The notes under the pieces are model-generated. The model was not told the DNA's origin, did no database searches, and was given only the letters and a program-made list of their open reading frames with translations. The position numbers were made by a program, and so were the translations under genes. A stretch of DNA of 8,572 bases from Myxococcales bacterium (GTDB lineage: Bacteria > Myxococcota_A > Polyangia > Polyangiales > Polyangiaceae): assembly GCA_013298325.1 (NCBI GenBank), contig JAAFHJ010000182.1, positions 1 through 8,572 on the forward strand, read 5' to 3'. Below, in pieces: positions 1 through 6,176 of this stretch. The number at the start of each line of letters is the position of its first letter. Positions within the stretch are counted from its first letter, which is position 1.

Positions 1-162
1 CCACCCTTTGCAGTCACTCCCATTGTTTCGCTGGGTACGCCACGCCTCGGTGCCGTTCTCCCATGTCTCCGCAAACACAAGCTTTCGGGCCTCCGCGACC
101 GAAGAGATCGAAACGGCGGCGACCACGGCAGTGAAGGCGGCGGTGTGGCGAACGCGCATCAT
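1..162 (-). CDS. N-terminus of a secreted protein (partial, runs off left edge)
   Basis: Reading the minus strand from tandem ATG codons at 162-160 and 159-157 gives an open frame of 54 codons to the window edge with no stop. The product begins MMRVRHTAAFTAVVAAVSIS and continues SSVAEA-RKLVF, a classic Sec signal peptide: a basic n-region, an Ala/Val-rich hydrophobic core and a likely signal peptidase I site after A-E-A. The first mature residues (RKLVFAETWENGTEAWRTQR) have the 'E-x-W-E-N-G-x-x-x-W' look that opens some secreted carbohydrate-binding or glycan-degrading proteins, but too little is visible to name a family. It is probably exported to the periplasm or outside the cell. A weak GGA lies 5 nt before the first ATG, so the choice between the two ATGs is open. 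It is divergent from the haemoglobin gene. Confidence is good that this is a real gene; its function is unknown. Confidence 0.72.
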   Translation of the reverse strand, partial: MMRVRHTAAFTAVVAAVSISSVAEARKLVFAETWENGTEAWRTQRNNGSDCKGW

Positions 163-450
163 AGGATTCCACAAGTGTCACCACATCGACGTCGCAGGGG
201 CAAGGGGCGCGCGGTCCTTGCTACGTCTCTTCGCTGGTGGAAACTGCGATAGACCGATGAGGGGAAAAGGATCCACCTGCAGCCTGGGCCGCCTCGCGCA
301 CCGCGTTATTGTTGCGCTCGAGCCGACCGAAGCCATGAATCTCAGACGCGGTACTCTTTTCGTCTTTGTATGATTTGACGCGCTCATTTCACGAAGGGCG
401 GTCGGGACCGAAACGATTGCGCCCCCTTCCGCGCCACCGCCGCTCCTGCG

Positions 451-478
451 ATGACAGAAGCCGCGATCGGTGTATGGT
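451..478 (+). promoter_or_regulatory. Candidate sigma-70-type promoter for the haemoglobin/CDGSH operon
   Basis: ATGACA at 451-456 (5 of 6 to TTGACA) and TATGGT at 473-478 (4 of 6 to TATAAT) are separated by 16 bp. The expected transcription start would be near 485, just upstream of the G-rich ribosome binding site at 493-501. It would also lie downstream of the possible GTG start at 470, which supports the GTG at 506 as the true start. This is motif matching by eye and may be chance. Confidence 0.35.
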
Positions 479-492
479 ACTGGCCGCTCGAC

Positions 493-501
493 AAAGGGGG
501 G
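493..501 (+). promoter_or_regulatory. Ribosome binding site deciding the haemoglobin start
   Basis: AAAGGGGGG lies 4 nt before the GTG at 506. It is the only purine-rich Shine-Dalgarno-like tract near the beginning of this reading frame. It favours GTG 506 over the upstream in-frame GTG at 470, which has no such tract. Confidence 0.55.
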
Positions 502-505
502 CGCC

Positions 506-1102
506 GTGGAACACGCGGGAAGTCAAGGGAAAACGGAACATCGGGAACTCTGGGAGGCGTTGGGCGGCGGTGACGGCCTCCGCGCGCTGCTCGTTCGGTT
601 CTATGACGTTGTCTATGAAGACGAGCGGCTCTCGCCGTTTTTTCATGCGACCACAAAGGAGTGGGCGATCGACCATCAATACGCCTTCTTGCGGCAAATT
701 ATGACCGGAGAAGATGTGTTTTTCGGCGACCGCCCGCGCAACGCTCACCATTGGATGGTGATCAGCGACGAACTATTTGACTATCGGGAACACCTCTTCC
801 AGGAGGAGCTCCGCAGGGTCGGTCTGCCGACAAATAGGATTCAGGAATTCCAAGCCATTCACGAGCGGTTTCGGAAGCAAATCGTCAAGAGCTGCCCCTT
901 CCCGAAGAAGCGCCGTGGCGTCGCTCTCCCGCTGGATGGATGGGAATCGATTGCACTTTCTGCGGGAGGGAGCTGCGATTCCTGCGCCACGATTCTCGAA
1001 AAAGAAGCCAGCGCCTTTTACCACGTACGCACTGGAAAAGTCGCCTGCGACGCCTGTCATTCGACCTCTTCCGACCCATTGCCGACGAGCGAAAAAGTAT
1101 GA
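506..1102 (+). CDS. Truncated (2/2) haemoglobin with C-terminal four-cysteine domain
   Basis: The 198-residue product starts at GTG 506; an in-frame GTG at 470 would add 12 residues. Residues 15-130 match the truncated haemoglobin fold: 'LGGGDGLRALLVRFYDVVYED' followed by 'RLSPFF' is the A/B-helix region with the Phe-Tyr pair F32-Y33 (Tyr B10). 'NAHHWMVIS-DELFD' holds the proximal histidine, best placed at H81, and 'LRRVGLP' fits the later helices. Such cytoplasmic globins bind O2 or NO and act in NO detoxification, oxygen or peroxide chemistry. After the globin come about 65 extra residues containing C157-x-x-C160 and C181-x-x-C184, spaced like a zinc ribbon. The second pair is followed by His185, giving a formal CxxCH, but there is no signal peptide, so c-type haem is unlikely. 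The last codon overlaps the next gene (ATGA), indicating one operon and translational coupling. The globin call is firm; the metal in the tail is inferred. Confidence 0.9.
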   Translation: MEHAGSQGKTEHRELWEALGGGDGLRALLVRFYDVVYEDERLSPFFHATTKEWAIDHQYAFLRQIMTGEDVFFGDRPRNAHHWMVISDELFDYREHLFQEELRRVGLPTNRIQEFQAIHERFRKQIVKSCPFPKKRRGVALPLDGWESIALSAGGSCDSCATILEKEASAFYHVRTGKVACDACHSTSSDPLPTSEKV

Positions 1103-1320
1103 CCCTCCGCTTCCGAGCACGCGCACGTGGACCGCTCGTTGTTTCTGTACCTGCCGGGCCGGACGGCGCGCCGCTGCCTGTCGAAGTGCTCCGTCCGGAC
1201 GGGAGCGCGATTGACGTTGCGGGGCGCGCCCAGCTCCTGTTTTGCCGCTGCGGGCGGACGCGAAGCGCGCCTCTTTGTGATGGCGCCCACAACGGATGTG
1301 ACTTCGAAAAACCCGAATGA
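1099..1320 (+). CDS. CDGSH-type iron-sulfur protein
   Basis: This is a 73-residue protein whose ATG (1099-1101) overlaps the haemoglobin stop TGA (1100-1102). Its C-terminal segment contains CRCGRTRSAPLCDGAH, the CDGSH signature C-x-C-x2-(S/T)-x3-P-x-C-D-G-x-H. The [2Fe-2S] ligands are predicted to be C49, C51, C60 and H64, the 3Cys:1His set known from mitoNEET-like and bacterial CDGSH proteins. The N-terminal 45 residues, with an 'RGPLVV' start and 'GxPLPVEVLRPDGS', form the small beta-rich leader usual for bacterial members. There is no membrane anchor or signal peptide, so it is cytoplasmic. Members are redox-active, pH-sensitive cluster proteins. Tight coupling to a globin suggests it transfers electrons to, or senses the same oxidants as, that globin; this is inference. 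Further in-frame ATGs upstream lie inside the globin gene and add a segment unlike the family. Confidence 0.92.
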   Translation: MTLRFRARARGPLVVSVPAGPDGAPLPVEVLRPDGSAIDVAGRAQLLFCRCGRTRSAPLCDGAHNGCDFEKPE

Positions 1321-2895
1321 TCACTGGGGGATGTGAGTAGAGATCGCGGCCGCAAGTGCCTCGTCATCCGCCCACGGGACGACCGTCAACAGCGGCCCGT
1401 ATTCGGCCCGTTCTTCCGCGGAAAATGGGCACGATTCACTCGCGATTCCCGGAATCCCTGCGTTCAGAGCAGCGCGGAAGAGCGCCATCGCTGGAGAGCC
1501 CGGCCCAACGACGACGGCAGGAAACACAACGACGGCGACCTCCGCGAGGTGGGCGAGCGGGAGCGCCTGCCACCCGAGCCGCGGACCGTCGGTCGCCATA
1601 CCGCTCGTCACCACGGCGATGTCGCGGTCGAGTCGTGCTAGCGCGTCGCGGAGGGCAAAAGCGCCAAATCGACCTAGCGGGGAGGCGGGGAAGTAGAGAA
1701 TGTTCCCGCCTTTTTTGCAGGTGACCGCCGTCGGAGCGGCGCCCGGCGCAACGAGCCGCAGGCGCGCATTGGCGAGAAGACGCTCTTCGCGACGAACGTA
1801 GTCGGGGGGCGCGCGGAAGTCGTTCAGCGTTTCGCTCAACGGCCAACGCTTCGCGGCGGCATCAAGCGCGCGGTGGAGTTCGGCGAGCGGCTGGCGATCG
1901 AGGAGAACGTCGTAGGAACGTCCGCCAAGTGCACCAGATTCTGCAAGCGGGACAAGGAGGCGGAGCGGTACGGTCAAGTGGGTCACCTCTCGAAGTTCAC
2001 CACCCTCATTTTTCAAATGCGGAATCTGCCTCGCGAGCCGGTGCGCGAGGCGCCTATCTTGCCGCAAATGAATCGGTGCGAGTGGTCGCAGCGGATCCCG
2101 CAGCCGTCCCCATCGCACCGCGAACGAGCGGAGAACACGATCCACACGCGCCGTCGTCCGTGTTGCGACCACCCGATGGGACGCGCTCGTTGCGATCGCG
2201 CGCGCGGGACTGTTGCGTTTGCAGTCGGACCTGTTGCAGGTCGTGCAATCACGTATGTCTAGCGCATGATCAGTGAATGGTGTTGGGGGTTGCAACGTTG
2301 TCAGTCGCGTGTCGTTTTTTTGCTGGCCCCAGAATTGAACGATGAGTTCGTCTGCCGAAAGCTCTGCGGAGATTCGAAGCGGAAATGTCGTCTGAAAGCG
2401 GAAGTCGATGTAGTTCCAAAATACCGTCGCGTCACGCCCGACAACCGCGCTTCGGGTGATCGCTCGGCTGTGCGCGTGACGTTCGAGGATCGGAAAATTC
2501 GCGTCGAGGGCCGCTCCATAGAGGGCATTGGAGAGCTGGCAGAGTCCGCCGCCGACGCTCGGTACGACACAGCCCTCACGAATTTCCCGCCCCTCCACGA
2601 AGCCCCGCCTGCGCGTTGGACGCCCGACCTGACTCCAGAAACTGAATCGCCCGCCGGCCTCGAACTCAATTCCATCGATTGCGAGAACGGCCCGACGCAA
2701 ATTCTCAATTTTTCCGACCGTCAATCGAGAATTTGCGTCGCTCGTATCTCGGAGGGGGGCGCGGACTTCTGATACGAGAAGGTTGAACGCGGCGCCGTCA
2801 GGAATCGGCTTCTTCCGGGGCGGCGGGGGCTCTCCGACGAGGCGCTTGAGGCGAAGCATCGAAGCCCGTACGGCGAAGATGAGGTGCGCGAGCAT
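1321..2895 (-). CDS. VanW-family protein with C-terminal GT-B-like half
   Basis: The product has 524 residues. ATG 2895-2893 follows an AGGAG three bases upstream, a close but good ribosome binding site. Residues 35-190 match the VanW family: 'FEAGGRFSFWSQVGRPTRRRGF', then 'SVGGGLCQLSNALYGAAL' (residues 113-130) and 'ILERHAHS'. VanW was named in vancomycin-resistance clusters, but its biochemistry is unknown, so no resistance role should be assumed. A compact Cys cluster follows (C217-x-x-C220-x4-C225). Residues about 395-520 resemble the C-terminal nucleotide-sugar half of GT-B glycosyltransferases: 'GNILYFPASPLGRFGAFALRDAL', 'VVVFPAVVVGPGSPAMALFRA' and 'PWADDEALAAAI'. The Arg/Leu-rich middle is not recognised. 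No signal peptide or clear membrane segment is visible; the N-terminus is an amphipathic basic helix. Its stop codon abuts the CDGSH stop with no spacer. The VanW assignment is solid and the GT-like half is moderate. Confidence 0.85.
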   Translation of the reverse strand: MLAHLIFAVRASMLRLKRLVGEPPPPRKKPIPDGAAFNLLVSEVRAPLRDTSDANSRLTVGKIENLRRAVLAIDGIEFEAGGRFSFWSQVGRPTRRRGFVEGREIREGCVVPSVGGGLCQLSNALYGAALDANFPILERHAHSRAITRSAVVGRDATVFWNYIDFRFQTTFPLRISAELSADELIVQFWGQQKNDTRLTTLQPPTPFTDHALDIRDCTTCNRSDCKRNSPARAIATSASHRVVATRTTARVDRVLRSFAVRWGRLRDPLRPLAPIHLRQDRRLAHRLARQIPHLKNEGGELREVTHLTVPLRLLVPLAESGALGGRSYDVLLDRQPLAELHRALDAAAKRWPLSETLNDFRAPPDYVRREERLLANARLRLVAPGAAPTAVTCKKGGNILYFPASPLGRFGAFALRDALARLDRDIAVVTSGMATDGPRLGWQALPLAHLAEVAVVVFPAVVVGPGSPAMALFRAALNAGIPGIASESCPFSAEERAEYGPLLTVVPWADDEALAAAISTHIPQ

Positions 2896-2943
2896 CGACT
2901 CCTAGTACGCGACTTCTGCATCGGCGATTCCCAAAGCGCCGAA

Positions 2944-2972
2944 ATCATCACTTTTGCGGGGAACGTGATCAA
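2944..2972 (-). promoter_or_regulatory. Candidate promoter for the VanW-family gene
   Basis: On the minus strand TTGATC (2972-2967, 4 of 6 to TTGACA) and GATGAT (2949-2944, 4 of 6 to TATAAT) are separated by 17 bp. They lie about 48 bases upstream of the VanW-family ATG, within the short divergent region shared with the ABC-phosphatase gene. The match is weak and made by eye. Confidence 0.25.
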
Positions 2973-3037
2973 TACCGTTCAGTCGGTTGCCGATATCCGG
3001 CGACGCCCGCTTGCACGCATGGTATCGCGCGCTGCTG

Positions 3038-4492
3038 GTGGCAATCGTTGGAACGCTCCGCAATTTTTCGCTGAAATACCGCACGAAAACGGTACTTTCT
3101 GCGGTAAATATGGACATTTCCGTAGGCGAGCCGAATGTCCTCATCGGGCCGGTGGCTGTTGGAAAGAGCTCCCTTCTCCGTGGCCTTACCGGTCTGCTGG
3201 ACACCGGCGAGGCAACGGTTGGTGGGGAAAGGACGCTTTTCGGCGAGGCGATTTCGGCCACCAATCACGGCGCGCTGGTCGGACAGCGCGCCGCGACGCT
3301 CATCGGAACCGTTCGCGAATGCCTGGGAATTACCGAGCGAGCTGCGGCAATCGAGACGCTTGAAGCGTACGGACTCACGTCCATCATCGATGACCTTGAT
3401 GCGCCACTCCTCACGTTGAGTTCCGTCGATGCCCGGCTCGTCTTGCTCGCACGATTCGCCGCGGCGGGTGCCCCACTTATCGCCATTGATGAGCCGACCG
3501 TCGGGCTCGGGCACTCCGAAGTCTTTCGTTACTGCTCGGTCGTTAAGAGGATCGCGAGCGAGCTGCCGGTCGTTGTCGCAACCCATCACCAGCTCACTGC
3601 GCGCGAGCTGGGGGGCACGATCTCGCTCCTCGCCGCCGGTATCGTCGTCGAAGCAGGGCCAACCCACGATTTCTTCGTCAGCCCGAAATCCGAAACGGCC
3701 AAGCAGTACGTCCGAACCGGAAGCTGTCCAAGCCCTTCGCCGGATACCGACCTTTCAAATGTGGATCCTTCGTTGCGTTCTCGCTTTCCCGAGCTATTTC
3801 CGGGGACGTCGGTGCGCATTTTTTCGACGTCACCGCGCGCGGAGGCTCGGACGCCTGCGGTCCCGCTTGATGCCCGCAACCTCGCAACTTCGCTGCCGAG
3901 CCGCCCGCCGGCCGCCCTTGCGACCTGGACCGACCTCGACAGCGATACGCCCGCCGACGGCGTACGTGCGGCGGTTCGCGAGAGTCCGCCTCGCGGGATC
4001 TCGCAGCGCCTCTCCCCGATTTGGATCCACACCTTTGAATCCCCGAATGGAGTTGCTCGATTCGGCGGATGTCGCCGACCGGGACTCCTCGCCGATCTCG
4101 ACGACGACCTTAACGACCTTCGCGGCGCAGGCGTCGACGTGCTCATTTCCCTCGAAGCCGAGCATCGCCTCGACTCAACGCATGTCCGTCGTCATGGGAT
4201 CGCTCATTACCAGGCCCCGTTTACGGACATGCGGGCACCAGCGGCCCACGACATGATCGACTTGTGCCTTGAGCTCGACCGACTTTTTGCCGAAGGATCT
4301 TCGGTATGTGTCCACTGTCGCGCTGGCCTCGGACGAACCGGAACCGTCTTGGCCGGCTACCTCATCTGGACGGGATTGACCGCAAAAGAGGCCATTCAAA
4401 AAGTGCGCCTTCGCGAACACAAATTTGTAAGTACGGAAGCCCAGGAACGGTTCCTCATCGCACTTGCAGAAGCCATGGATCAGGCGCGTTAG
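3038..4492 (+). CDS. ABC ATPase (PstB-like, degenerate) fused to a dual-specificity/tyrosine phosphatase
   Basis: This is one uninterrupted frame of 484 residues from GTG 3038. TTG 2987 or 3011 would add up to 17 residues; none has a clear ribosome binding site, and GTG 3038 best fits the usual ATPase start. Residues 6-230 are an ABC ATPase: Walker A GPVAVGKSS (37-45), Q83, Walker B 'PLIAIDEP' with D151-E152, and H-loop ATHH with H183. The end, 'DFFVSPKSETAKQYVRTG', resembles PstB of phosphate transporters. The signature is LSSVD (127-131) instead of LSGGQ, and the D-loop is VGLG instead of SALD. A Pro/Ser-rich linker (about 231-325) leads to a cysteine phosphatase domain: general-acid candidate D397 in 'PFTDMRAP' and P-loop HCRAGLGRTG (C427, R433). 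It is cytoplasmic with no permease nearby, so regulation through ATP binding and dephosphorylation is more likely than transport. The domain calls are firm; the role is unknown. Confidence 0.9.
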   Translation: MAIVGTLRNFSLKYRTKTVLSAVNMDISVGEPNVLIGPVAVGKSSLLRGLTGLLDTGEATVGGERTLFGEAISATNHGALVGQRAATLIGTVRECLGITERAAAIETLEAYGLTSIIDDLDAPLLTLSSVDARLVLLARFAAAGAPLIAIDEPTVGLGHSEVFRYCSVVKRIASELPVVVATHHQLTARELGGTISLLAAGIVVEAGPTHDFFVSPKSETAKQYVRTGSCPSPSPDTDLSNVDPSLRSRFPELFPGTSVRIFSTSPRAEARTPAVPLDARNLATSLPSRPPAALATWTDLDSDTPADGVRAAVRESPPRGISQRLSPIWIHTFESPNGVARFGGCRRPGLLADLDDDLNDLRGAGVDVLISLEAEHRLDSTHVRRHGIAHYQAPFTDMRAPAAHDMIDLCLELDRLFAEGSSVCVHCRAGLGRTGTVLAGYLIWTGLTAKEAIQKVRLREHKFVSTEAQERFLIALAEAMDQAR

Positions 4493-4547
4493 GAATTCTT
4501 CAAACGCCTTCCACAGCTAGAACTTAATCGAAACCGAAAGAACAAAA

Positions 4548-4952
4548 ATGTCTCTTGATCGTGCTCTTGCTACTGCTCAGTCTTCCGTTCCGGAATGCAT
4601 TGCGATCGGCTACGTGGACATGTCCACCGGCATGCTCCTGGGCGTGAAAACCGTCGACTCCCATCCGTCCGAGGTGCTCGACCTCGTCGCTGCGGCGACG
4701 GCCGACCTCTTCCAAGGGCCGAACGTCACGGCCATCGAACAGACGTTCAAGAAGGCCCGCGGTCTCGCGTTGGACAACTATCATTACTTCAAGGAAATTA
4801 TCGTATTCAGCGACAATCTCCTCCACGTCTTCACGCGCGGAAAGAAGTACAACAACCACGCCACTGTGTACGTTTGCCGCGCCTCCGCGAACATCGGCAT
4901 GGTGATTGCCAAGACGCGCATGGCGCACAGCTCCATCGAAGACGCCGTATGA
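4548..4952 (+). CDS. Roadblock/LC7-like small protein
   Basis: This 134-residue protein lies 55 bp downstream of the ABC-phosphatase gene on the same strand. The pattern 'MSLDRALATAQSSVPECIAI' then 'GYVDMSTGMLLG', a central helix 'EVLDLVAAATADLF', and a second sheet 'YFKEIIVFSDNLLHVFTRG' then 'HATVYVCRASANIGMVIAK' follows the beta-alpha-beta layout of the roadblock/longin fold. Bacterial roadblock proteins usually dimerise and regulate a small GTPase (as MglB does for MglA) or serve as signalling scaffolds. No GTPase is in this window, so the fused ATPase-phosphatase next door is the obvious candidate partner; that is inference. The ATG at 4548 follows an A-rich leader (CGAAAGAACAAAA) with only a weak AAAGA. 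The first dozen codons are mostly T-ending (TCT, CTT, GAT, CGT, GCT, ACT), unlike the GC-ending remainder, which may keep the start region unstructured. Fold assignment is by eye. Confidence 0.75.
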   Translation: MSLDRALATAQSSVPECIAIGYVDMSTGMLLGVKTVDSHPSEVLDLVAAATADLFQGPNVTAIEQTFKKARGLALDNYHYFKEIIVFSDNLLHVFTRGKKYNNHATVYVCRASANIGMVIAKTRMAHSSIEDAV

Positions 4953-4971
4953 CGACGACCGCGGGGTGGAC

Positions 4972-5006
4972 CCTCCGTCTGCCTCGCGCTTCTTCCCTGA
5001 CGGAGG
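4972..5006. terminator. Inverted repeat between convergent genes, possible bidirectional terminator
   Basis: CCTCCGTC at 4972-4979 pairs perfectly with GACGGAGG at 4999-5006, leaving a 19-nt loop. It lies in the 57-bp gap where the roadblock gene and the leftward lipoprotein gene converge, the expected place for a shared terminator. No T-rich tract follows on either strand and the loop is long, so intrinsic termination is uncertain. Confidence 0.4.
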
Positions 5007-5009
5007 CGA

Positions 5010-6176
5010 CTACGGCGTTAGAACCGAGTTCTTGATCGTCGGCGCCTCGGCAGCGAGGACGAAGATGCCCGGATATCCCTGCGTCTCAAACCCCGCACTC
5101 TTGTTCCGCTCAAGCAGCGAGTCTGCGATCTTCAGGTGACCGGTGCGGTCGTTGCTCACAAAGAAAATGGCGCCGCCCCCTTCGTTGGCGTGATTGTCGG
5201 CAAAGTGAGATCCGCAGATGTCGAGCGTGTAGGTGTTCCCGTCGTTTGCGATTGCGCCGCCGTTTCCTCCCCCTGGAGTGCCCGGCTTGGCCGGGTTGGC
5301 GCCGGTCCCGGTCGCTTCGTTGTGGGTAAATAGGCTATTGAGCACTGTAAACGAGACGCCGATCGAACTCAGCGCACCGCCATTTGAGCCGAGATTCCCG
5401 AGGCCCGCTTGGCCGCCAAAGGTGCTTTTGACGACGTACACCGGTAGGTTCTGCGACTGGCTGAAAGCGCGGATTGCACCGCCGCCTACGTCCTGGCCGC
5501 TGGCCTCGCAGCGATTGCCAAAAAAGCGACTGTTCACGACCCTCAAACGGCCGCCTCGCGCATAAATCGCTCCGCCGCCGGCCGCAAGGTCTGCCCCGCC
5601 TGCATACCCATCGACGAACGTCATGTTTTGAATGGTGAGCAGCGGCGAGTCCTGATCTTGGCAATGAGAGGTCGTCCACTTCTGCTTTTCATCGCAGGTG
5701 TTCATGTAGAGGATACGGTTCTTGCCGCCCCCAGAAAGTGTGACCTTTCCGCCGCCGTCGATGACGATCTTCGGACCGGTATCATTGAAGATTTTGGCCG
5801 TCTCTTTTAGCGTGATCGTGATCGGCGCCGCGCCACAGTTGAACGTGATGACGCCCCCCTTTGCGACGGCGGCAACAACCGCCTCACTCGTGCAGCTCGC
5901 GGCGGTTCCATCTCCGACGATGGTCCGCGGATTGCTCGTATCCTCCAGACCCGCCCCGGCGGGGATTGCGCATTTCCCCTCCGCGTAGCCGGGCGCAGGC
6001 CCGGTGCTTGGGTCGGTTGGCGTCGCGTCGATCTCCACCGTAGTGCCGCCGTCGTTCGTCGGATCGGTGGCGCCATCGGTCGCGGAAACGGCGGTGCCGT
6101 TGCCGTCGCCGGCGCAGGAAAACGCAGCGGCGACGAGCGTGAGGGCGAGAACAGGAACGACGGTGACGCTACGCAT
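5010..6176 (-). CDS. Lipoprotein with Cys-rich parallel beta-helix (Pmp-like GGAI/FxxN repeats)
   Basis: The ATG at 6176-6174 gives 388 residues beginning MRSVTVVPVLALTLVAAAFS-C21, a lipoprotein signal peptide with a slightly unusual AFSC lipobox. Further upstream in-frame starts overlap the GH130 gene and would bury this signal. Residues 22-65 are a Gly/Thr/Asp/Pro-rich linker, typical for surface-anchored lipoproteins. From about residue 80 a right-handed beta-helix pattern follows ('GGVITFNCGAAPITITL', 'IVIDGGGKVTLSGGGKNRIL'), with recurrent GGAI/GGAL at 201, 232, 266, 306 and 334, and FxxN at 218, 283 and 325. This is the same tetrapeptide pairing that defines chlamydial polymorphic membrane protein repeats. 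Several Cys residues (69, 95, 114, 161, 172, 223, 321) suggest disulfides. No autotransporter barrel is present. It likely sits on the outer membrane as an adhesive or glycan-binding protein. It lies 40 bp after GH130 on the same strand. Enzymatic activity cannot be inferred. Confidence 0.85.
   Translation of the reverse strand: MRSVTVVPVLALTLVAAAFSCAGDGNGTAVSATDGATDPTNDGGTTVEIDATPTDPSTGPAPGYAEGKCAIPAGAGLEDTSNPRTIVGDGTAASCTSEAVVAAVAKGGVITFNCGAAPITITLKETAKIFNDTGPKIVIDGGGKVTLSGGGKNRILYMNTCDEKQKWTTSHCQDQDSPLLTIQNMTFVDGYAGGADLAAGGGAIYARGGRLRVVNSRFFGNRCEASGQDVGGGAIRAFSQSQNLPVYVVKSTFGGQAGLGNLGSNGGALSSIGVSFTVLNSLFTHNEATGTGANPAKPGTPGGGNGGAIANDGNTYTLDICGSHFADNHANEGGGAIFFVSNDRTGHLKIADSLLERNKSAGFETQGYPGIFVLAAEAPTIKNSVLTP

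Larger units (their letters stand above)
163..505. other. Divergent intergenic region (343 bp)
   Basis: This gap separates the leftward secreted-protein gene from the rightward haemoglobin gene, so it should carry promoters for both. Short open frames exist on both strands, but their translations are Arg/Pro/Ser-rich, lack recognisable motifs and have no ribosome binding site, so I do not call them genes. I looked for FNR/NnrR-type inverted repeats (TTGAT-N4-ATCAA), NsrR-like repeats and sigma-54 elements because a haemoglobin lies downstream, and found none that was convincing. The only element I can point to is the promoter candidate at 451-478. Confidence 0.6.

Noticed and set aside
8..373. 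Plus-strand 121-residue open frame at the left end
   Set aside because: Composition is random-looking with no motif or ribosome binding site. It is antisense to the well-formed signal-peptide-bearing gene at 1-162.
178..387. 69-residue minus-strand open frame in the divergent gap
   Set aside because: Arg/Pro/Ser-rich, no recognisable domain, no Shine-Dalgarno; it looks like a chance open frame in GC-rich DNA.
470..505. Upstream GTG 470 as haemoglobin start
   Set aside because: The extra 12 residues do not resemble globin sequence. The strong purine tract at 493-501 points to GTG 506, and the candidate promoter would start transcription after 470.
1046..1090. CxxCH in the globin tail as a c-type cytochrome site
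   Set aside because: No signal peptide is present and the paired CxxC 20 residues earlier fits a structural metal site better. Kept only as a note.
1321..2895. Vancomycin resistance function from the VanW name
   Set aside because: No VanA/H/X/R/S-type gene is nearby, and VanW-family proteins are widespread outside resistance clusters.
2987..3037. TTG 2987 as start of the ABC-phosphatase gene
   Set aside because: The added 17 residues match nothing at the N-terminus of ABC ATPases and there is no ribosome binding site. It cannot be excluded.
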